Positions 25,364-34,357 of a stretch of DNA of 64,000 bases are shown here, piece after piece. The stretch covers positions 2,418,001-2,482,000 of the forward strand of contig NZ_CP102294.1 in assembly GCF_025144665.1 (NCBI RefSeq), read 5' to 3'. Under the pieces are notes generated by a model. That model saw nothing but the letters and a program-made list of their open reading frames with translations. It did not search any database and had not been told where the DNA came from. The stretch comes from Alistipes ihumii AP11 (GTDB lineage: Bacteria; Bacteroidota; Bacteroidia; Bacteroidales; Rikenellaceae). Each line of letters begins with the position of its first letter. Position 1 is the first letter of the stretch. The position numbers and the translations under genes are program-made.

Positions 25364-26632
25364 ATGACTGTCAAGCGGAGCGATGTGGAGATCATGGCCC
25401 CGGTGGGGTGCTACGAGTCGTTGGCCGCCGCCGTTCAGGCCGGGGCCGATTCGATCTATTTCGGCGTCGAGCAGCTCAACATGCGGGCGCGTTCGTCGTT
25501 CAACTTTACGCTCGACGACCTGTCGCGCATCGTCTCGGAGGCCGGAAGGCACGGGATCAAGACTTACCTGACCGTCAATACGATCCTCTACGACGAGGAT
25601 TTGCCCGAGATGCGCCGGATCATGGACCGGGCCCGGAGCGAGGGGGTCGACGCCGTGATCGCGTCGGATCAGGCCGCCATTTTCTACGCCCGCAGCATCG
25701 GGCTGGAGGTGCACATATCCACTCAGCTCAATCTGTCGAATATCGAGACCGTCGCCTTTTACGCGCAGTACGCCGATGTCGTCGTGCTGGCACGCGAGTT
25801 GAGCCTCGCTCAGGTGCGCGCGATTGCCGACGGCATCCGCTCGCGCGATCTGCGGGGGCCCAAGGGCGAGCCGCTCCGTATCGAGATGTTCGCGCACGGG
25901 GCGCTCTGCATGGCCGTCTCGGGCAAGTGCTACCTGAGCCTGCACGAGTCGGCGCATTCGGCCAACCGGGGAAGCTGTCGCCAGATATGCCGCCGCGCCT
26001 ATACGGTCCGGGACCGCGAGAGCGGCGAGGAGCTGGTCGTCGACAACAAATATATCATGTCGCCCAAAGACCTCTGCACGGTCGACTTTCTGGACCGGTT
26101 TCTCGATGCGGGCGTTCGCGTGCTGAAGATCGAGGGGCGCGCCCGCTCGGCCGACTATGTGAAGCGGGTCGTCGAGTGTTACGACGAGGCGTTGCGGGCG
26201 ATCGAGGAGGGGACGTACACGCCCGAACGGGCGGAGCAATGGAAGGAGAGGCTTCGGACCGTCTTCAACCGGGGATTCTGGGGCGGCTATTACATGGGAG
26301 CCCGGGCCGGCGAGTGGAGCCGGACTTACGGATCGTCGGCTACCGTACGCAAGGTGTACGTGGGCAAGGTGACGAACTATTTCGCCCGCATCGGCGTCAT
26401 CGAACTGCAGGTCGAGGCGGCTCCGCTGTCGGTCGGCGAGCCGGTCTTTCTGACCGGCGAGACGACCGGTGTCGTCGAGTTCGTCGTCGAGGAGATCCGT
26501 GTGGCGTTGAAACCCGTGCAGGAGGCTCCGCAGGGCGTTCTTTGCTCGATCAAGGTTCCGACGCTGATCCGCCGGGGCGACAAACTCTTCAAAACGGTTC
26601 CCTCCGACGAGAAGGCCGACAGGAACAGGTAA
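25364..26632 (+). CDS. Peptidase U32 family protein (TrhP/RlhA-like)
   Basis: This 422-aa protein has the U32 signature EMFAHGALCMAVSGKCYLS followed by Cys-containing NRGSCRQICRRAY. The N-terminal IMAPVGCYESLAAAVQAGAD block is also family-typical. Characterised bacterial relatives work in RNA hydroxylation (tRNA uridine-34 by TrhP, 23S rRNA C2501 by RlhA) with a prephenate requirement and Fe-S cluster; proteolysis is doubtful. Four conserved Cys around residues 187-210 fit cluster binding. Which RNA it modifies cannot be told. It starts 7 nt after the prenyl synthase gene. Confidence 0.88.
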   Translation: MTVKRSDVEIMAPVGCYESLAAAVQAGADSIYFGVEQLNMRARSSFNFTLDDLSRIVSEAGRHGIKTYLTVNTILYDEDLPEMRRIMDRARSEGVDAVIASDQAAIFYARSIGLEVHISTQLNLSNIETVAFYAQYADVVVLARELSLAQVRAIADGIRSRDLRGPKGEPLRIEMFAHGALCMAVSGKCYLSLHESAHSANRGSCRQICRRAYTVRDRESGEELVVDNKYIMSPKDLCTVDFLDRFLDAGVRVLKIEGRARSADYVKRVVECYDEALRAIEEGTYTPERAEQWKERLRTVFNRGFWGGYYMGARAGEWSRTYGSSATVRKVYVGKVTNYFARIGVIELQVEAAPLSVGEPVFLTGETTGVVEFVVEEIRVALKPVQEAPQGVLCSIKVPTLIRRGDKLFKTVPSDEKADRNR

Positions 26633-26650
26633 GCGTAAAAACGACTGCAA

Positions 26651-27730
26651 GTGGAACGGCAACCGGAAAAGAAAAGCCCGCTGGGCAAGATCAAGCTCAG
26701 CAATGCCATATATCCGATCCTGATCGGGCTGGGCGTCGTGGGCTATATGTTGTGGCGCGACTTCGACCCGGCCGTTTTCGCAGGCATTTCGTTCACATGG
26801 CATACCGCGTTCTGGCTGCTGATGGCCGTGCTGTTCATGTTCGGCCGCGATCTGGGCTATATGATCCGCATACGCGTGCTGAGCGGGGGCAGCCTGAACT
26901 GGCGGCAGGCTTTTCGCGTCATCATGCTGTGGGAGTTCACGTCGGCCATTACGCCTTCGGCCGTCGGCGGGACGAGCGTCGCGATCCTGTACGTCCACAA
27001 GGAGGGGATCAGCGTCGGACGAAGTTCGGCCATCGTCATGCTGACGTCGTTTCTCGACGAGGTCTATTTCATCGTGATGTTTCCGTTGCTCATGCTGATC
27101 GTCGGCCGGGCGGAGCTTTTCGATGTCTCCGGGGCCGTTACGCGGGGGCTGATGAGCATCGCGCTGGCCGGGTACTTTCTGAAGCTGGCTTACGTGCTGG
27201 TTCTTTCCTACGGCCTGTTCGTCAATCCTCGCGGGTTGAAATGGTTGATTCTGAAAATATTCCGGATACGCTTTCTCCGGAGATGGTATCATGCGGCGGG
27301 TCGGACCGGCAGCGACATCGTCCGTTCGTCCCATGAGCTGCGGCGGGCCGGGTGGGGATTCTGGCTCAAGGCCGGATCGTCGACCTTTCTGTCATGGAGC
27401 TCGCGCTATCTGGTGGCCAACGCGCTGATCATGGCCTTTTTCTCGGTCAGCGATCAGTTTCTGCTCTTCGCGCGCCAGCTCGTCATGTGGATCATGATGC
27501 TGATCATGCCGACTCCGGGAGGCAGCGGTTTCGCCGAGTATGTCTTCAGTACCTATTGCCGCGATCTGATCGTCGTGCCGCAGGCCATGCAACTGGGGGC
27601 CGCAACGCTGATCGCGCTGCTGTGGCGCGGCGTGACCTATTATCCTTACCTGGCTATAGGGGCCATAATCTTTCCGCGCTGGATCAAACGCAAGTTCGGC
27701 AAAAAGAATCCGTCGGCCGTCGCCGGGTAG
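26651..27730 (+). CDS. Flippase-like membrane protein (UPF0104 / lysylphosphatidylglycerol synthase TM family)
   Basis: This 359-aa protein has about eight membrane helices and no soluble domain. WEFTSAITPSAVGGTSVAIL and MPTPGGSGFAEYVF match the two conserved GG-containing blocks of the AglD/YbhN/MprF-N superfamily, which includes lipid flippases. The PGGSG block in the C-terminal half is diagnostic. Its lipid substrate is unknown. It is the last gene of the prenyl synthase-U32-flippase run, and a link with polyprenyl-lipid metabolism is possible but unproven. Confidence 0.8.
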   Translation: MERQPEKKSPLGKIKLSNAIYPILIGLGVVGYMLWRDFDPAVFAGISFTWHTAFWLLMAVLFMFGRDLGYMIRIRVLSGGSLNWRQAFRVIMLWEFTSAITPSAVGGTSVAILYVHKEGISVGRSSAIVMLTSFLDEVYFIVMFPLLMLIVGRAELFDVSGAVTRGLMSIALAGYFLKLAYVLVLSYGLFVNPRGLKWLILKIFRIRFLRRWYHAAGRTGSDIVRSSHELRRAGWGFWLKAGSSTFLSWSSRYLVANALIMAFFSVSDQFLLFARQLVMWIMMLIMPTPGGSGFAEYVFSTYCRDLIVVPQAMQLGAATLIALLWRGVTYYPYLAIGAIIFPRWIKRKFGKKNPSAVAG

Positions 27731-28045
27731 GGCTTCCGTTTCGGGCGGCATGTCCGTCCTGTCGTCGCGCCGTTTCCCGAATTGTCGCAGGATGGTCTTT
27801 CGCTTTGTCCCCCGCTTGGAAACGGATCGGAAAGAGACCTTCGGATTCCTTACGATTTTCCGGAAATTGTCGGGATTTCCGCAGTTGCCGAAACGTTTCC
27901 CGACCGTATCCGTACTTATCCGGCAGGATCCGTTTTTTGTCTGTCCGGAGTCGGGCGGAACATCGTGAAGCGCCCGGTCCGGTCAGGTTTTCGGCCGGCG
28001 TACCCTTTGCCGGCGAAAAATTTCGGGGATGCGTCTGCCGACGAG
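27731..28045. other. Convergent intergenic region
   Basis: This 315-bp gap between the flippase-like gene (+) and ispD (-) contains only a weak 7-bp hairpin (CGGAAAT/ATTTCCG at 27861-27881). I see no gene in it. Confidence 0.5.
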
Positions 28046-28756
28046 TTATTCGCCGGCTGTGGCGGACGTCCGCTGTCTTTGGGCGAGCAGGGCCTCGGCC
28101 GTCAGCATATCGACCGGCGTCGTGATCTTGATGTTTTCGTACGAGCCCTCGCATAGGTAGACCGGTTGTCCGGCGGCTTCGACGACGCTCGCATCGTCGG
28201 TGAACCGTTCGTCGAACGGTCGGGCGTACGCGTTCCGCAGGATGTCGGCACGGAATACTTGGGGGGTCTGAACGATCCGGTAAAGGCTCCGGTCGACGAT
28301 CCGGCTGCCGTCGCGGTCGATACGCCGCATCGAGTCGATCGGTCTGACGACCGGAATGACCGCTCCGTAAGTCCGTGCGTCTTCCGTCGCGCGCTCGATG
28401 ATTTCGCGGCTTACCAGCGGCCGTACGCCGTCGTGCACGGCGATCAGCTCGGCCTCGCCGGCGTGCCTGAGCCCGTTGGAAACCGACTCGAATCGGTTCG
28501 CTCCGCCGGTGCAGACGATATGCGGGACGGCAAAACCGTGCCGGCGGCACAGCTTGTTCCAATATTCGATATGGCTTGACGGCAGGACGACGACGATCCG
28601 GCTCTGCGGCAGCGCGTCGGCGAACCGTTGCACGGTGTGCATCAGCACCGGGCGGCCGTCGAGCGGAAGGAACTGCTTGGGCAGCCGGGCCCCCATGCGG
28701 GCACCGCTGCCTCCGGCCACGATGATGACCGCTATGCTATCGGTTGCGTTTTTCAT
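28046..28756 (-). CDS. ispD: 2-C-methyl-D-erythritol 4-phosphate cytidylyltransferase IspD
   Basis: This 236-aa enzyme of the MEP isoprenoid pathway makes CDP-methylerythritol from CTP and MEP. The nucleotidyltransferase motif VIIVAGGSGARMGARLPKQF is at the N terminus. CTGGANRFESVSNGL and IAVHDGVRPLVS are conserved blocks, and RIVQTPQVFRADIL and FTDDASVVEAAG complete the active site. Length is normal. It is the last gene of an overlapping minus-strand chain: its start overlaps the epimerase gene by 20 nt. Confidence 0.95.
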   Translation of the reverse strand: MKNATDSIAVIIVAGGSGARMGARLPKQFLPLDGRPVLMHTVQRFADALPQSRIVVVLPSSHIEYWNKLCRRHGFAVPHIVCTGGANRFESVSNGLRHAGEAELIAVHDGVRPLVSREIIERATEDARTYGAVIPVVRPIDSMRRIDRDGSRIVDRSLYRIVQTPQVFRADILRNAYARPFDERFTDDASVVEAAGQPVYLCEGSYENIKITTPVDMLTAEALLAQRQRTSATAGE

Positions 28757-29807
28757 CGATGTATGCTCGGGTGACGCGTTTCAGCGTTTCGTGCAGCGGA
28801 GTGTATCGGAAGCCGGTCGTCCGCGATATCAGTTCGCCGCAGTGGCGCGAGCGGCTGGAGGCGTTCTCGACTACCGACGGCGATAACAGATACTCTCGCC
28901 CGGTCATGCGGCTGATTCTCTCGTCCAGCTTCGACGCCATGCGAAGCGCCGGTTTCCCGATCGGGATACTCGGCGCAGGGCGTCCCGCCGCTCGGGCGAC
29001 GATGCCGAAAAAATCGCGGAAAGAGAGGCTGTCCGCCGAGAGGATGAACCGGCTCCCGGCCGTTTCCGGTCTTTGCGCCAGCAGGACCATGGCCCGGGCG
29101 ACATCCCTGACGTCGACGTAGCTTTTGACGCCCCGGGTATAGAAAAAGCCTCCGCGCGCGCCGAAAGCGATCAGCAGCGAGCTGCCGCTGGTCCAGTTCC
29201 CTTCGCCGATGACGATGGCCGGGTTGACGATGACTGCTTTCAGTCCCTGTGCGATGCCGCGCCGCACGATGTTCTCCGCATAGATCTTGCTGATCGCGTA
29301 GGCCGACTTTCCGACCGGACTGTCGAGCGTGCACGACTCGGTGACGGGTTCTCCCTCGTGTCGGGGTTCTCCCAGCGTAGCAATCGAACTGCAATGCACG
29401 AGCAGTCCGACTCCGCATTCGAGACAACTGTTGACTATGTGGGTCGTGATTTCCGTATTCGACGAGACGATGTCGTCCGCCCGTTCCGGATCGAACGAGA
29501 CCTGAGCCGCGCAGTGGAACAGGACTTGCGTGCCTCGGACGGCCTCCCGCAACGTGTGCGGATTGTTCAGCGCGGTCTGCCGGAACTCGATCCGGTCGTA
29601 ACGGTCGGCCACGCCCATGCGTCGCAACGTAGCTTTCAGCAGATCCGTCTTGCCGGCGTTGCGGACGATCAGGCGGACCGAGCAACCCTCGCGGAGCAGC
29701 TCGGCCGTCAGATGGCTTCCCACGAGTCCCGTGCCTCCCGTGACCGCTATCGTTTTATCTTTCAGACTGTCCAATGCGTTCGGTTTTAGTTCGGTCTTCC
29801 CAAACAA
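28737..29807 (-). CDS. NAD-dependent epimerase/dehydratase (extended SDR)
   Basis: This protein of up to 356 aa has the Rossmann motif VTGGTGLVGSHLTAEL and the SDR catalytic pair YAISK (SAYAISKIYAENIV), with CSSIATLGEP supplying the Ser region. It resembles dihydroflavonol-reductase/3-beta-HSD-like enzymes of Bacteroidetes. The substrate is unknown. The ATG at 29807 lies 53 nt inside the upstream PPOX-like gene; an alternative TTG at 29774 would reduce the overlap to 20 nt, like the overlap at the other end with ispD. The start is therefore uncertain. Confidence 0.82.
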   Translation of the reverse strand: MFGKTELKPNALDSLKDKTIAVTGGTGLVGSHLTAELLREGCSVRLIVRNAGKTDLLKATLRRMGVADRYDRIEFRQTALNNPHTLREAVRGTQVLFHCAAQVSFDPERADDIVSSNTEITTHIVNSCLECGVGLLVHCSSIATLGEPRHEGEPVTESCTLDSPVGKSAYAISKIYAENIVRRGIAQGLKAVIVNPAIVIGEGNWTSGSSLLIAFGARGGFFYTRGVKSYVDVRDVARAMVLLAQRPETAGSRFILSADSLSFRDFFGIVARAAGRPAPSIPIGKPALRMASKLDERISRMTGREYLLSPSVVENASSRSRHCGELISRTTGFRYTPLHETLKRVTRAYIDEKRNR

Positions 29808-30210
29808 TCTTTTTGCCGAAACCGAGCCGGTTGTCGGTCAGTTTCATGAAATCGGGCCGGATCGTCCATAATTCCAGCTTGACTGCGGCCGCGTACGGAA
29901 ACCGTCCGAGATAGACTTTCCGTACGGAAGGAAGCGTCTCCGCTTCCGCCGGCATCATCGTGCCGCGTATCTGAAGTCCCTGCACTTTGCCTACGACGCG
30001 GGTTTCCAGTACGACGGAGGCCGCGATGCGCGGATTCTGCCGCGCCTGCCTCGCATGCAGCGTTTCGTCCGACGAGGTGACCGCGAACAGGTTCCGCTGC
30101 GGATCGTACGCATAGAACAGGTTGCAGCAGTGCGGCATGCCGTCCGCGACGGTAGACAGCGTCAGCACGTGGTGCCGGGCGATGAAATCCGTTATCCTTC
30201 GGTCGATCAT
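29755..30210 (-). CDS. Pyridoxamine 5'-phosphate oxidase-fold protein
   Basis: This 151-aa protein has the split-barrel FMN-binding fold: HHVLTLSTVADGMPHCCNLFYAYD, then FAVTSSDETLHARQARQNPRIA and VVGKVQGLQIRGT are family-typical, as in the YhbP-like group. A true PNPOx role is unlikely because the PLP-binding C-terminal motif is not seen; flavin or haem binding is more plausible. Its ATG overlaps the stop of the M23 peptidase gene by 4 nt (ATGA), suggesting translational coupling. The end overlaps the epimerase gene. Confidence 0.75.
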   Translation of the reverse strand: MIDRRITDFIARHHVLTLSTVADGMPHCCNLFYAYDPQRNLFAVTSSDETLHARQARQNPRIAASVVLETRVVGKVQGLQIRGTMMPAEAETLPSVRKVYLGRFPYAAAVKLELWTIRPDFMKLTDNRLGFGKKIVWEDRTKTERIGQSER

Positions 30211-31535
30211 TTTTGCGGGACGCTGTCGGTTTTCGCGGTTCGCGCGGCGGTATCGGGCGTCTGCTCGAAAGTGGTGACCCTCAGGCTGTCGGCCAGTCTG
30301 CCTTGCAACTCGGCCAGTATCCTGTCCTTGATGTCCGTGAAAGCCGCTCGGTTGGCTTCGCGGATCGGCTCCGCCGGTTCGGTCGGGACTTTCAGCGGGT
30401 CGATCGGCGTACCGTTGCGCCAGAGCCGGAAATCCAAGTGCGGACCTGTCGACAGCCCGGTCGAGCCTACGTAGCCGATGAGCTGCCCCTGCCTTACGCG
30501 CGTTCCCTTGGCGATCCCTTTCGCATATCCTTTCAAGTGCAAGTAGCCTGAAACGAGCGATCCGCTGTTATGTTTGATCTTGAGCGTGTTTCCTCCTCCT
30601 CCGGCATATCCTTTGAAAATAACGACTCCGTCGCCTACCGCTACGACGGGCGTCCCGGACGGCGCGGCGTAGTCGACCCCGTGATGCGGACGCCGGATGC
30701 GCAGAATCGGATGCATGCGCCCGTTCGAGAAGCGCGAGCTGATCCGGCTATACTTGAGCGGCGCCTTGAGCAGGTTCTTGCGCAGGCTGTTGCCCTGCTC
30801 GTCCCAGTAGCTCAGTTTGCCGTCCTGCACGAACGGAACGGCATAGTATGTCTTGCCTCCGTGCTCGAAACGGGCACCCCAGATCGTGCCGTGGCCCACC
30901 TCGGTCGAGTCGACGAACTGCTGGTCGTAAATGATCGTGAAATTGTCGCCCTTTTGCAGGCCGAAGAAGTCGATGCTCCATGCGTAGATCTCCGACAGTT
31001 CCATAGCCAGATTCGGGCTCATTCCGTTGTCGATCATGCAGTTCCAGAGCGAGCTCTCGATCGTGGCGGTTTTCATCCGCCGCTCGACGGTCACTTCCTT
31101 CGCGTTCTTGCGGACGTCGACCGAGTCGCCGCTCAGATCGACGATCAGGTAGTCGGTCGCCGTCGGCTCGTAGACGAAATAGGCGAGCCGGGACGTCGAG
31201 TCTTTCTCGCGGAATACGGTGAAAGGCTTGCCGAACCGGATATTCTTGAGACTGAAGACCGGTTCGGCCGCTTTGGCGATCCGGTCGATGGTGCCGGCTC
31301 CGACTCCGTACCGGGCCAGAATCTGGCCGGCCGTCTCTCCCTCCCTGACAATACCTTGCTCGATGTCGTACCGTTGCTTGTCGATGCCGAACAGCAGCTC
31401 GACCGTTTCTTCCTCGGCCGCTTCTTCGGCCGGCAGTGCGTGCGATTCGTTCCGGCCGCACAGACAGACGATCAGAACGACGGCAATGACCGCGACCGCT
31501 ATCGCAGCCGCTATGATAATCCACTTCCTTTTCAT
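30207..31535 (-). CDS. M23-family cell-wall metallopeptidase (MepM-like) with HxD variant
   Basis: This 442-aa protein has one N-terminal membrane anchor (MKRKWIIIAAAIAVAVIAVV then LIVCLC). An OapA/LysM-like region follows (about 55-130; EGETAGQILARYGVGAGTID), then a Csd3-like central domain, and an M23 domain (about 285-410). The catalytic domain has RPHHGVDYA (zinc His and Asp), SGYLHLKGYAKG and GLSTGPHLDFRLW. The usual HxH motif reads HLD, so the second zinc His is replaced by Asp. I recall this HLD form from other Bacteroidetes M23 proteins, so activity is not excluded. It probably cleaves peptidoglycan crosslinks. Start 31535 is preferred over ATG 31571 because it begins the anchor. Confidence 0.85.
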   Translation of the reverse strand: MKRKWIIIAAAIAVAVIAVVLIVCLCGRNESHALPAEEAAEEETVELLFGIDKQRYDIEQGIVREGETAGQILARYGVGAGTIDRIAKAAEPVFSLKNIRFGKPFTVFREKDSTSRLAYFVYEPTATDYLIVDLSGDSVDVRKNAKEVTVERRMKTATIESSLWNCMIDNGMSPNLAMELSEIYAWSIDFFGLQKGDNFTIIYDQQFVDSTEVGHGTIWGARFEHGGKTYYAVPFVQDGKLSYWDEQGNSLRKNLLKAPLKYSRISSRFSNGRMHPILRIRRPHHGVDYAAPSGTPVVAVGDGVVIFKGYAGGGGNTLKIKHNSGSLVSGYLHLKGYAKGIAKGTRVRQGQLIGYVGSTGLSTGPHLDFRLWRNGTPIDPLKVPTEPAEPIREANRAAFTDIKDRILAELQGRLADSLRVTTFEQTPDTAARTAKTDSVPQK

Positions 31536-31760
31536 TGCCGTAAAATTACGCTTCGTATCGCAAACCGGCAAGGTTGTTTGGCCCGATTTGTTGTGATTTT
31601 ATTAACAATTGCCGGAGAGCTTCTGCGATGTCGTCGCCTCGCAAAGGAAATGTTCCGGAGTGCTTCGTATCGTCGGCCGGCCCGCCGTCCGTCCGTATGA
31701 AAAGGCGAAGGCGGGCGTTTCTCGCGGAACGGAGGTTTGCTGGCCGACGCCTTTCGGGCG

Positions 31761-32594
31761 CTATAGCTCGTTGATCGTCGTCCGGATGCGGCACAGCCGT
31801 TCGAGAAGTCCCTCGAGCCGTTCGAGCGCGAGCATATTCGCTCCGTCGCTTTTGGCGACCGACGGATCGGGATGCGTCTCGATGAAAATCCCGTCGGCCC
31901 CCGCCGCAATCGACGCGCGGCCGATCGTTTCGATCATCGCAGGCTGGCCTCCGGTGACTCCGCTGCCCTGATTGGGCTGCTGAAGCGAGTGCGTAATGTC
32001 CATGACGACCGGATAGCCCAGCGTCTGCATCGAGGGAATGCTGCGCATGTCCACGATCAGATCGTGATAACCGAACATTGTGCCCCGGTCCGTAAGCAGG
32101 ATATTCGGGTTGCCCGCGTCGCGTACTTTGCCGGCTGCGAAAGCCATCGCTTCGGGCGAGAGGAACTGCCCTTTCTTGATGTTGACCGCCTTGCCGGTCT
32201 TGGCCGCCGCTACGAGCAGATCGGTCTGGCGGCACAGGAAGGCGGGTATCTGGAGCACGTCGACGTATTCGGCGGCCATGGCGGCCTCTTCCGGATTGTG
32301 GATGTCGGTCACTACCGGTACGCCGAATTCTTTTCGGATCGCGCCCAGCATGCGCAGCGCCTCCAGATCGCCGATGCCGCTGAACGAGTCGATCCGCGAG
32401 CGGTTGGCCTTGCGGTACGACGCTTTGAATATATAAGGTATCCGCAACCGCTCGGTGATCCGGCAGGCCGTTTCGGCCACTTGCCGGAGCATCGTCTCGT
32501 TCTCGACGACGCACGGGCCGGCCATCAGCAGGAACATCCCGCTGTCGAGATGCCGCAGGTTGGGAATATGGCTCAGAATTTCTCGGGTATTCAT
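31761..32594 (-). CDS. kdsA: 3-deoxy-8-phosphooctulonate (KDO-8-P) synthase KdsA
   Basis: This 277-aa cytoplasmic enzyme condenses arabinose 5-phosphate with phosphoenolpyruvate to KDO-8-P, the precursor of lipid A inner-core KDO. The blocks LMAGPCVVENETMLRQVAET, FKASYRKANRSRIDSFSG, PVVTDIHNPEEAAMAAEY, LQIPAFLCRQTDLLVAAA and MDITHSLQQPNQGSGVTGG are all strongly conserved. The Asn in KANR (rather than Cys near the start) suggests the metal-independent class, which is an inference. It stands apart from the chain downstream by 225 nt and has its own promoter-like pair upstream. Confidence 0.96.
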   Translation of the reverse strand: MNTREILSHIPNLRHLDSGMFLLMAGPCVVENETMLRQVAETACRITERLRIPYIFKASYRKANRSRIDSFSGIGDLEALRMLGAIRKEFGVPVVTDIHNPEEAAMAAEYVDVLQIPAFLCRQTDLLVAAAKTGKAVNIKKGQFLSPEAMAFAAGKVRDAGNPNILLTDRGTMFGYHDLIVDMRSIPSMQTLGYPVVMDITHSLQQPNQGSGVTGGQPAMIETIGRASIAAGADGIFIETHPDPSVAKSDGANMLALERLEGLLERLCRIRTTINEL

Positions 32595-33018
32595 GGCTCG
32601 GAAAGTTTTTTGACCGAGTAAAAGTAGCTATTTCCTTCCGATTTGGCAAATGTTGTCCGAGGGCCGGTTTCCCCTCGCGCGGGCGGCCGTGCCGCAGGCA
32701 TGGCGCGGGCTCCGTGTTCCGGTACTGTCGCTTTTGTTCCTGCCGGGAGACGGCGTGCCGGGGGCGGTTCCGTCCGGGGAAGGCTGTGTCCGGCTCGTTT
32801 TCAGGAGTGGTCCCGACTGCGCGGCCGGAAACGAGTCGGCGGACGTTCGCGGCATCGCGCGAGCAAGACCGTTTCCCCGGCCGGAATACGCATGGCCGGT
32901 CCGAACGGGTTGCCCCCGCCGTGCGGAAATCGCGAAGTCGCTTTCCTTGCGATCCGGCGTCACGGCCGGTTGTCGCGCGCAGGCTTCTGCCCGCAGGTTC
33001 GGAAAGCTGTTTTTGTAA
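32595..33018. other. Intergenic region between kdsA and rarA
   Basis: This 424-bp gap between two minus-strand genes contains the kdsA promoter-like pair (32619-32650). The rest is GC-rich, with many chance open frames, and shows no recognised gene or clear terminator. Confidence 0.5.
32619..32650 (-). promoter_or_regulatory. Predicted kdsA promoter
   Basis: On the minus strand TTTG (32647-32650), a 20-nt spacer and TACTTTTA (32619-32626) match the Bacteroidetes consensus with one mismatch in the -7. The leader would be about 20 nt. Confidence 0.5.
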
Positions 33019-34293
33019 TCAGTATTTTCCTTTCCACAACGTGCGGATCCGCTCGGCGATCTGCCGCTCTTTGGGATTGTCGTCCGGCGTGTAGAAGCGG
33101 CGGCCTTCCAATCCTTCGGGCATGAACTCCTGCTCGGCGAAGTGACCCTCGAAATCATGCGCATACCGGTAATTTTCGCCGTAGCCCAGCTCTTTCATCA
33201 GCGATGTGGGCGCATTGCGGATATGCAGCGGGACCGGGCGGTTCGTCGTGTCGCGCCGGACCTGAGCCAGAGCCGCGTCGATCGCCATGTAGGCCGAGTT
33301 GCTCTTGGGGCTCGTGGCCAGGTAGATCGTCGTTTCGGCCAGCGTGATGCGAGCTTCGGGCATGCCGATCTTGTGCACCGTGTCGAAGCAGGCGTTGGCG
33401 AGCAACAGCCCGTTCGGGTTGGCCAGCCCGATGTCTTCCGAGGCGAGGATTACGAGCCGCCGCGCGATGAACTTCGGGTCCTCGCCTCCGGCGAGCATGC
33501 GGGCCAGATAATAGATCGCCGCGTTCGGATCGCTGCCGCGCACCGACTTGATGAAGGCCGAGATCACGTCGTAATGCTGCTCGCCGTTCTTGTCGTACAG
33601 GGCGATGTTCTGTTGCAGGCATTCGGTGATGCTACGGTCGCTGATGACGATCTCGCCTTCGGTGGCGTTGCTGAGAATGTCGATGATGTTCAGTAGTTTG
33701 CGCGCGTCCCCGCCGCTGAAGCGAAACAGGGCGGCCGTTTGCTCGACCCGGACCTTGCGCTCCTGCAGGACCGTGTCGGTCGCTATGGCCCGGTCCAGAA
33801 GCTTTTGCAGGTCGCTCTCCTCCATCGCCTTGAGCACGTAGACCTGACAGCGCGACAGCAGCGGCGAGATCACCTCGAACGACGGGTTCTCGGTCGTCGC
33901 GCCGACGAGCGTGACGATCCCCTGCTCGACGGCTCCGAGCAGCGAGTCCTGCTGCGACTTGTTGAAACGGTGGATCTCGTCGATGAACAGGAACGGGGCC
34001 GGCGTGTTGAAGAAGCGGTTCTTGCGGGCCTGCTCGATCACTTCGCGCACGTCCTTGACGCCGGCGTTGATCGCCGAGAGCGTGAACATTTTCCGGTCGA
34101 GCGCGGTCGCCACGAGCCGCGCGAGCGTCGTCTTGCCGACGCCCGGAGGGCCCCACAGAATGAACGAAGGAACGTTGCCCGTCTCCAGAAAGCGTCGGAA
34201 AACGCCGTCCGGACCGACCAGATGCTCCTGACCGATGTATTCGTCCAGCGTCCGGGGACGCAGGCGTTCCGCGAGCGGGATGTTGGTTTGCAT
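33019..34293 (-). CDS. rarA: Replication-associated recombination protein RarA (MgsA/Mgs1)
   Basis: This 424-aa AAA+ ATPase acts at stalled forks and single-stranded gaps. Walker A is GPPGVGKTTLARLVA, Walker B is FLFIDEIHRFNKSQQDSLL, sensor 1 lies in LVGATTENPSFEV, and FRFSGGDARKLLNIID contains the sensor 2 Arg. The C-terminal tetramerisation part has RGSDPNAAIYYLARML and LVILASEDIGLANP, both typical. ATG 34293 (MQTNIPLAERLRPRTLDEYI) is chosen; the upstream open frame has no family similarity. The start is divergent from the phosphoesterase gene, and a -7 box is 21 nt upstream. Confidence 0.95.
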   Translation of the reverse strand: MQTNIPLAERLRPRTLDEYIGQEHLVGPDGVFRRFLETGNVPSFILWGPPGVGKTTLARLVATALDRKMFTLSAINAGVKDVREVIEQARKNRFFNTPAPFLFIDEIHRFNKSQQDSLLGAVEQGIVTLVGATTENPSFEVISPLLSRCQVYVLKAMEESDLQKLLDRAIATDTVLQERKVRVEQTAALFRFSGGDARKLLNIIDILSNATEGEIVISDRSITECLQQNIALYDKNGEQHYDVISAFIKSVRGSDPNAAIYYLARMLAGGEDPKFIARRLVILASEDIGLANPNGLLLANACFDTVHKIGMPEARITLAETTIYLATSPKSNSAYMAIDAALAQVRRDTTNRPVPLHIRNAPTSLMKELGYGENYRYAHDFEGHFAEQEFMPEGLEGRRFYTPDDNPKERQIAERIRTLWKGKY

Positions 34294-34313
34294 GCGAAAA
34301 AGAATTACCTTTA

Positions 34314-34321
34314 CAAAGATA
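34314..34321 (-). promoter_or_regulatory. Predicted -7 box for rarA
   Basis: The minus strand reads TATCTTTG. It ends 21 nt upstream of the rarA ATG, so the leader would be about 15 nt. Confidence 0.5.
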
Positions 34322-34357
34322 ATCGATTTATCGCAGAATGCGGAAGGGAGATCGGCT

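Noticed and set aside
24779-27334. 851-codon open frame antisense to the prenyl synthase-U32-flippase genes
   Set aside because: It is a GC-rich mirror frame; the three + strand genes have diagnostic motifs.
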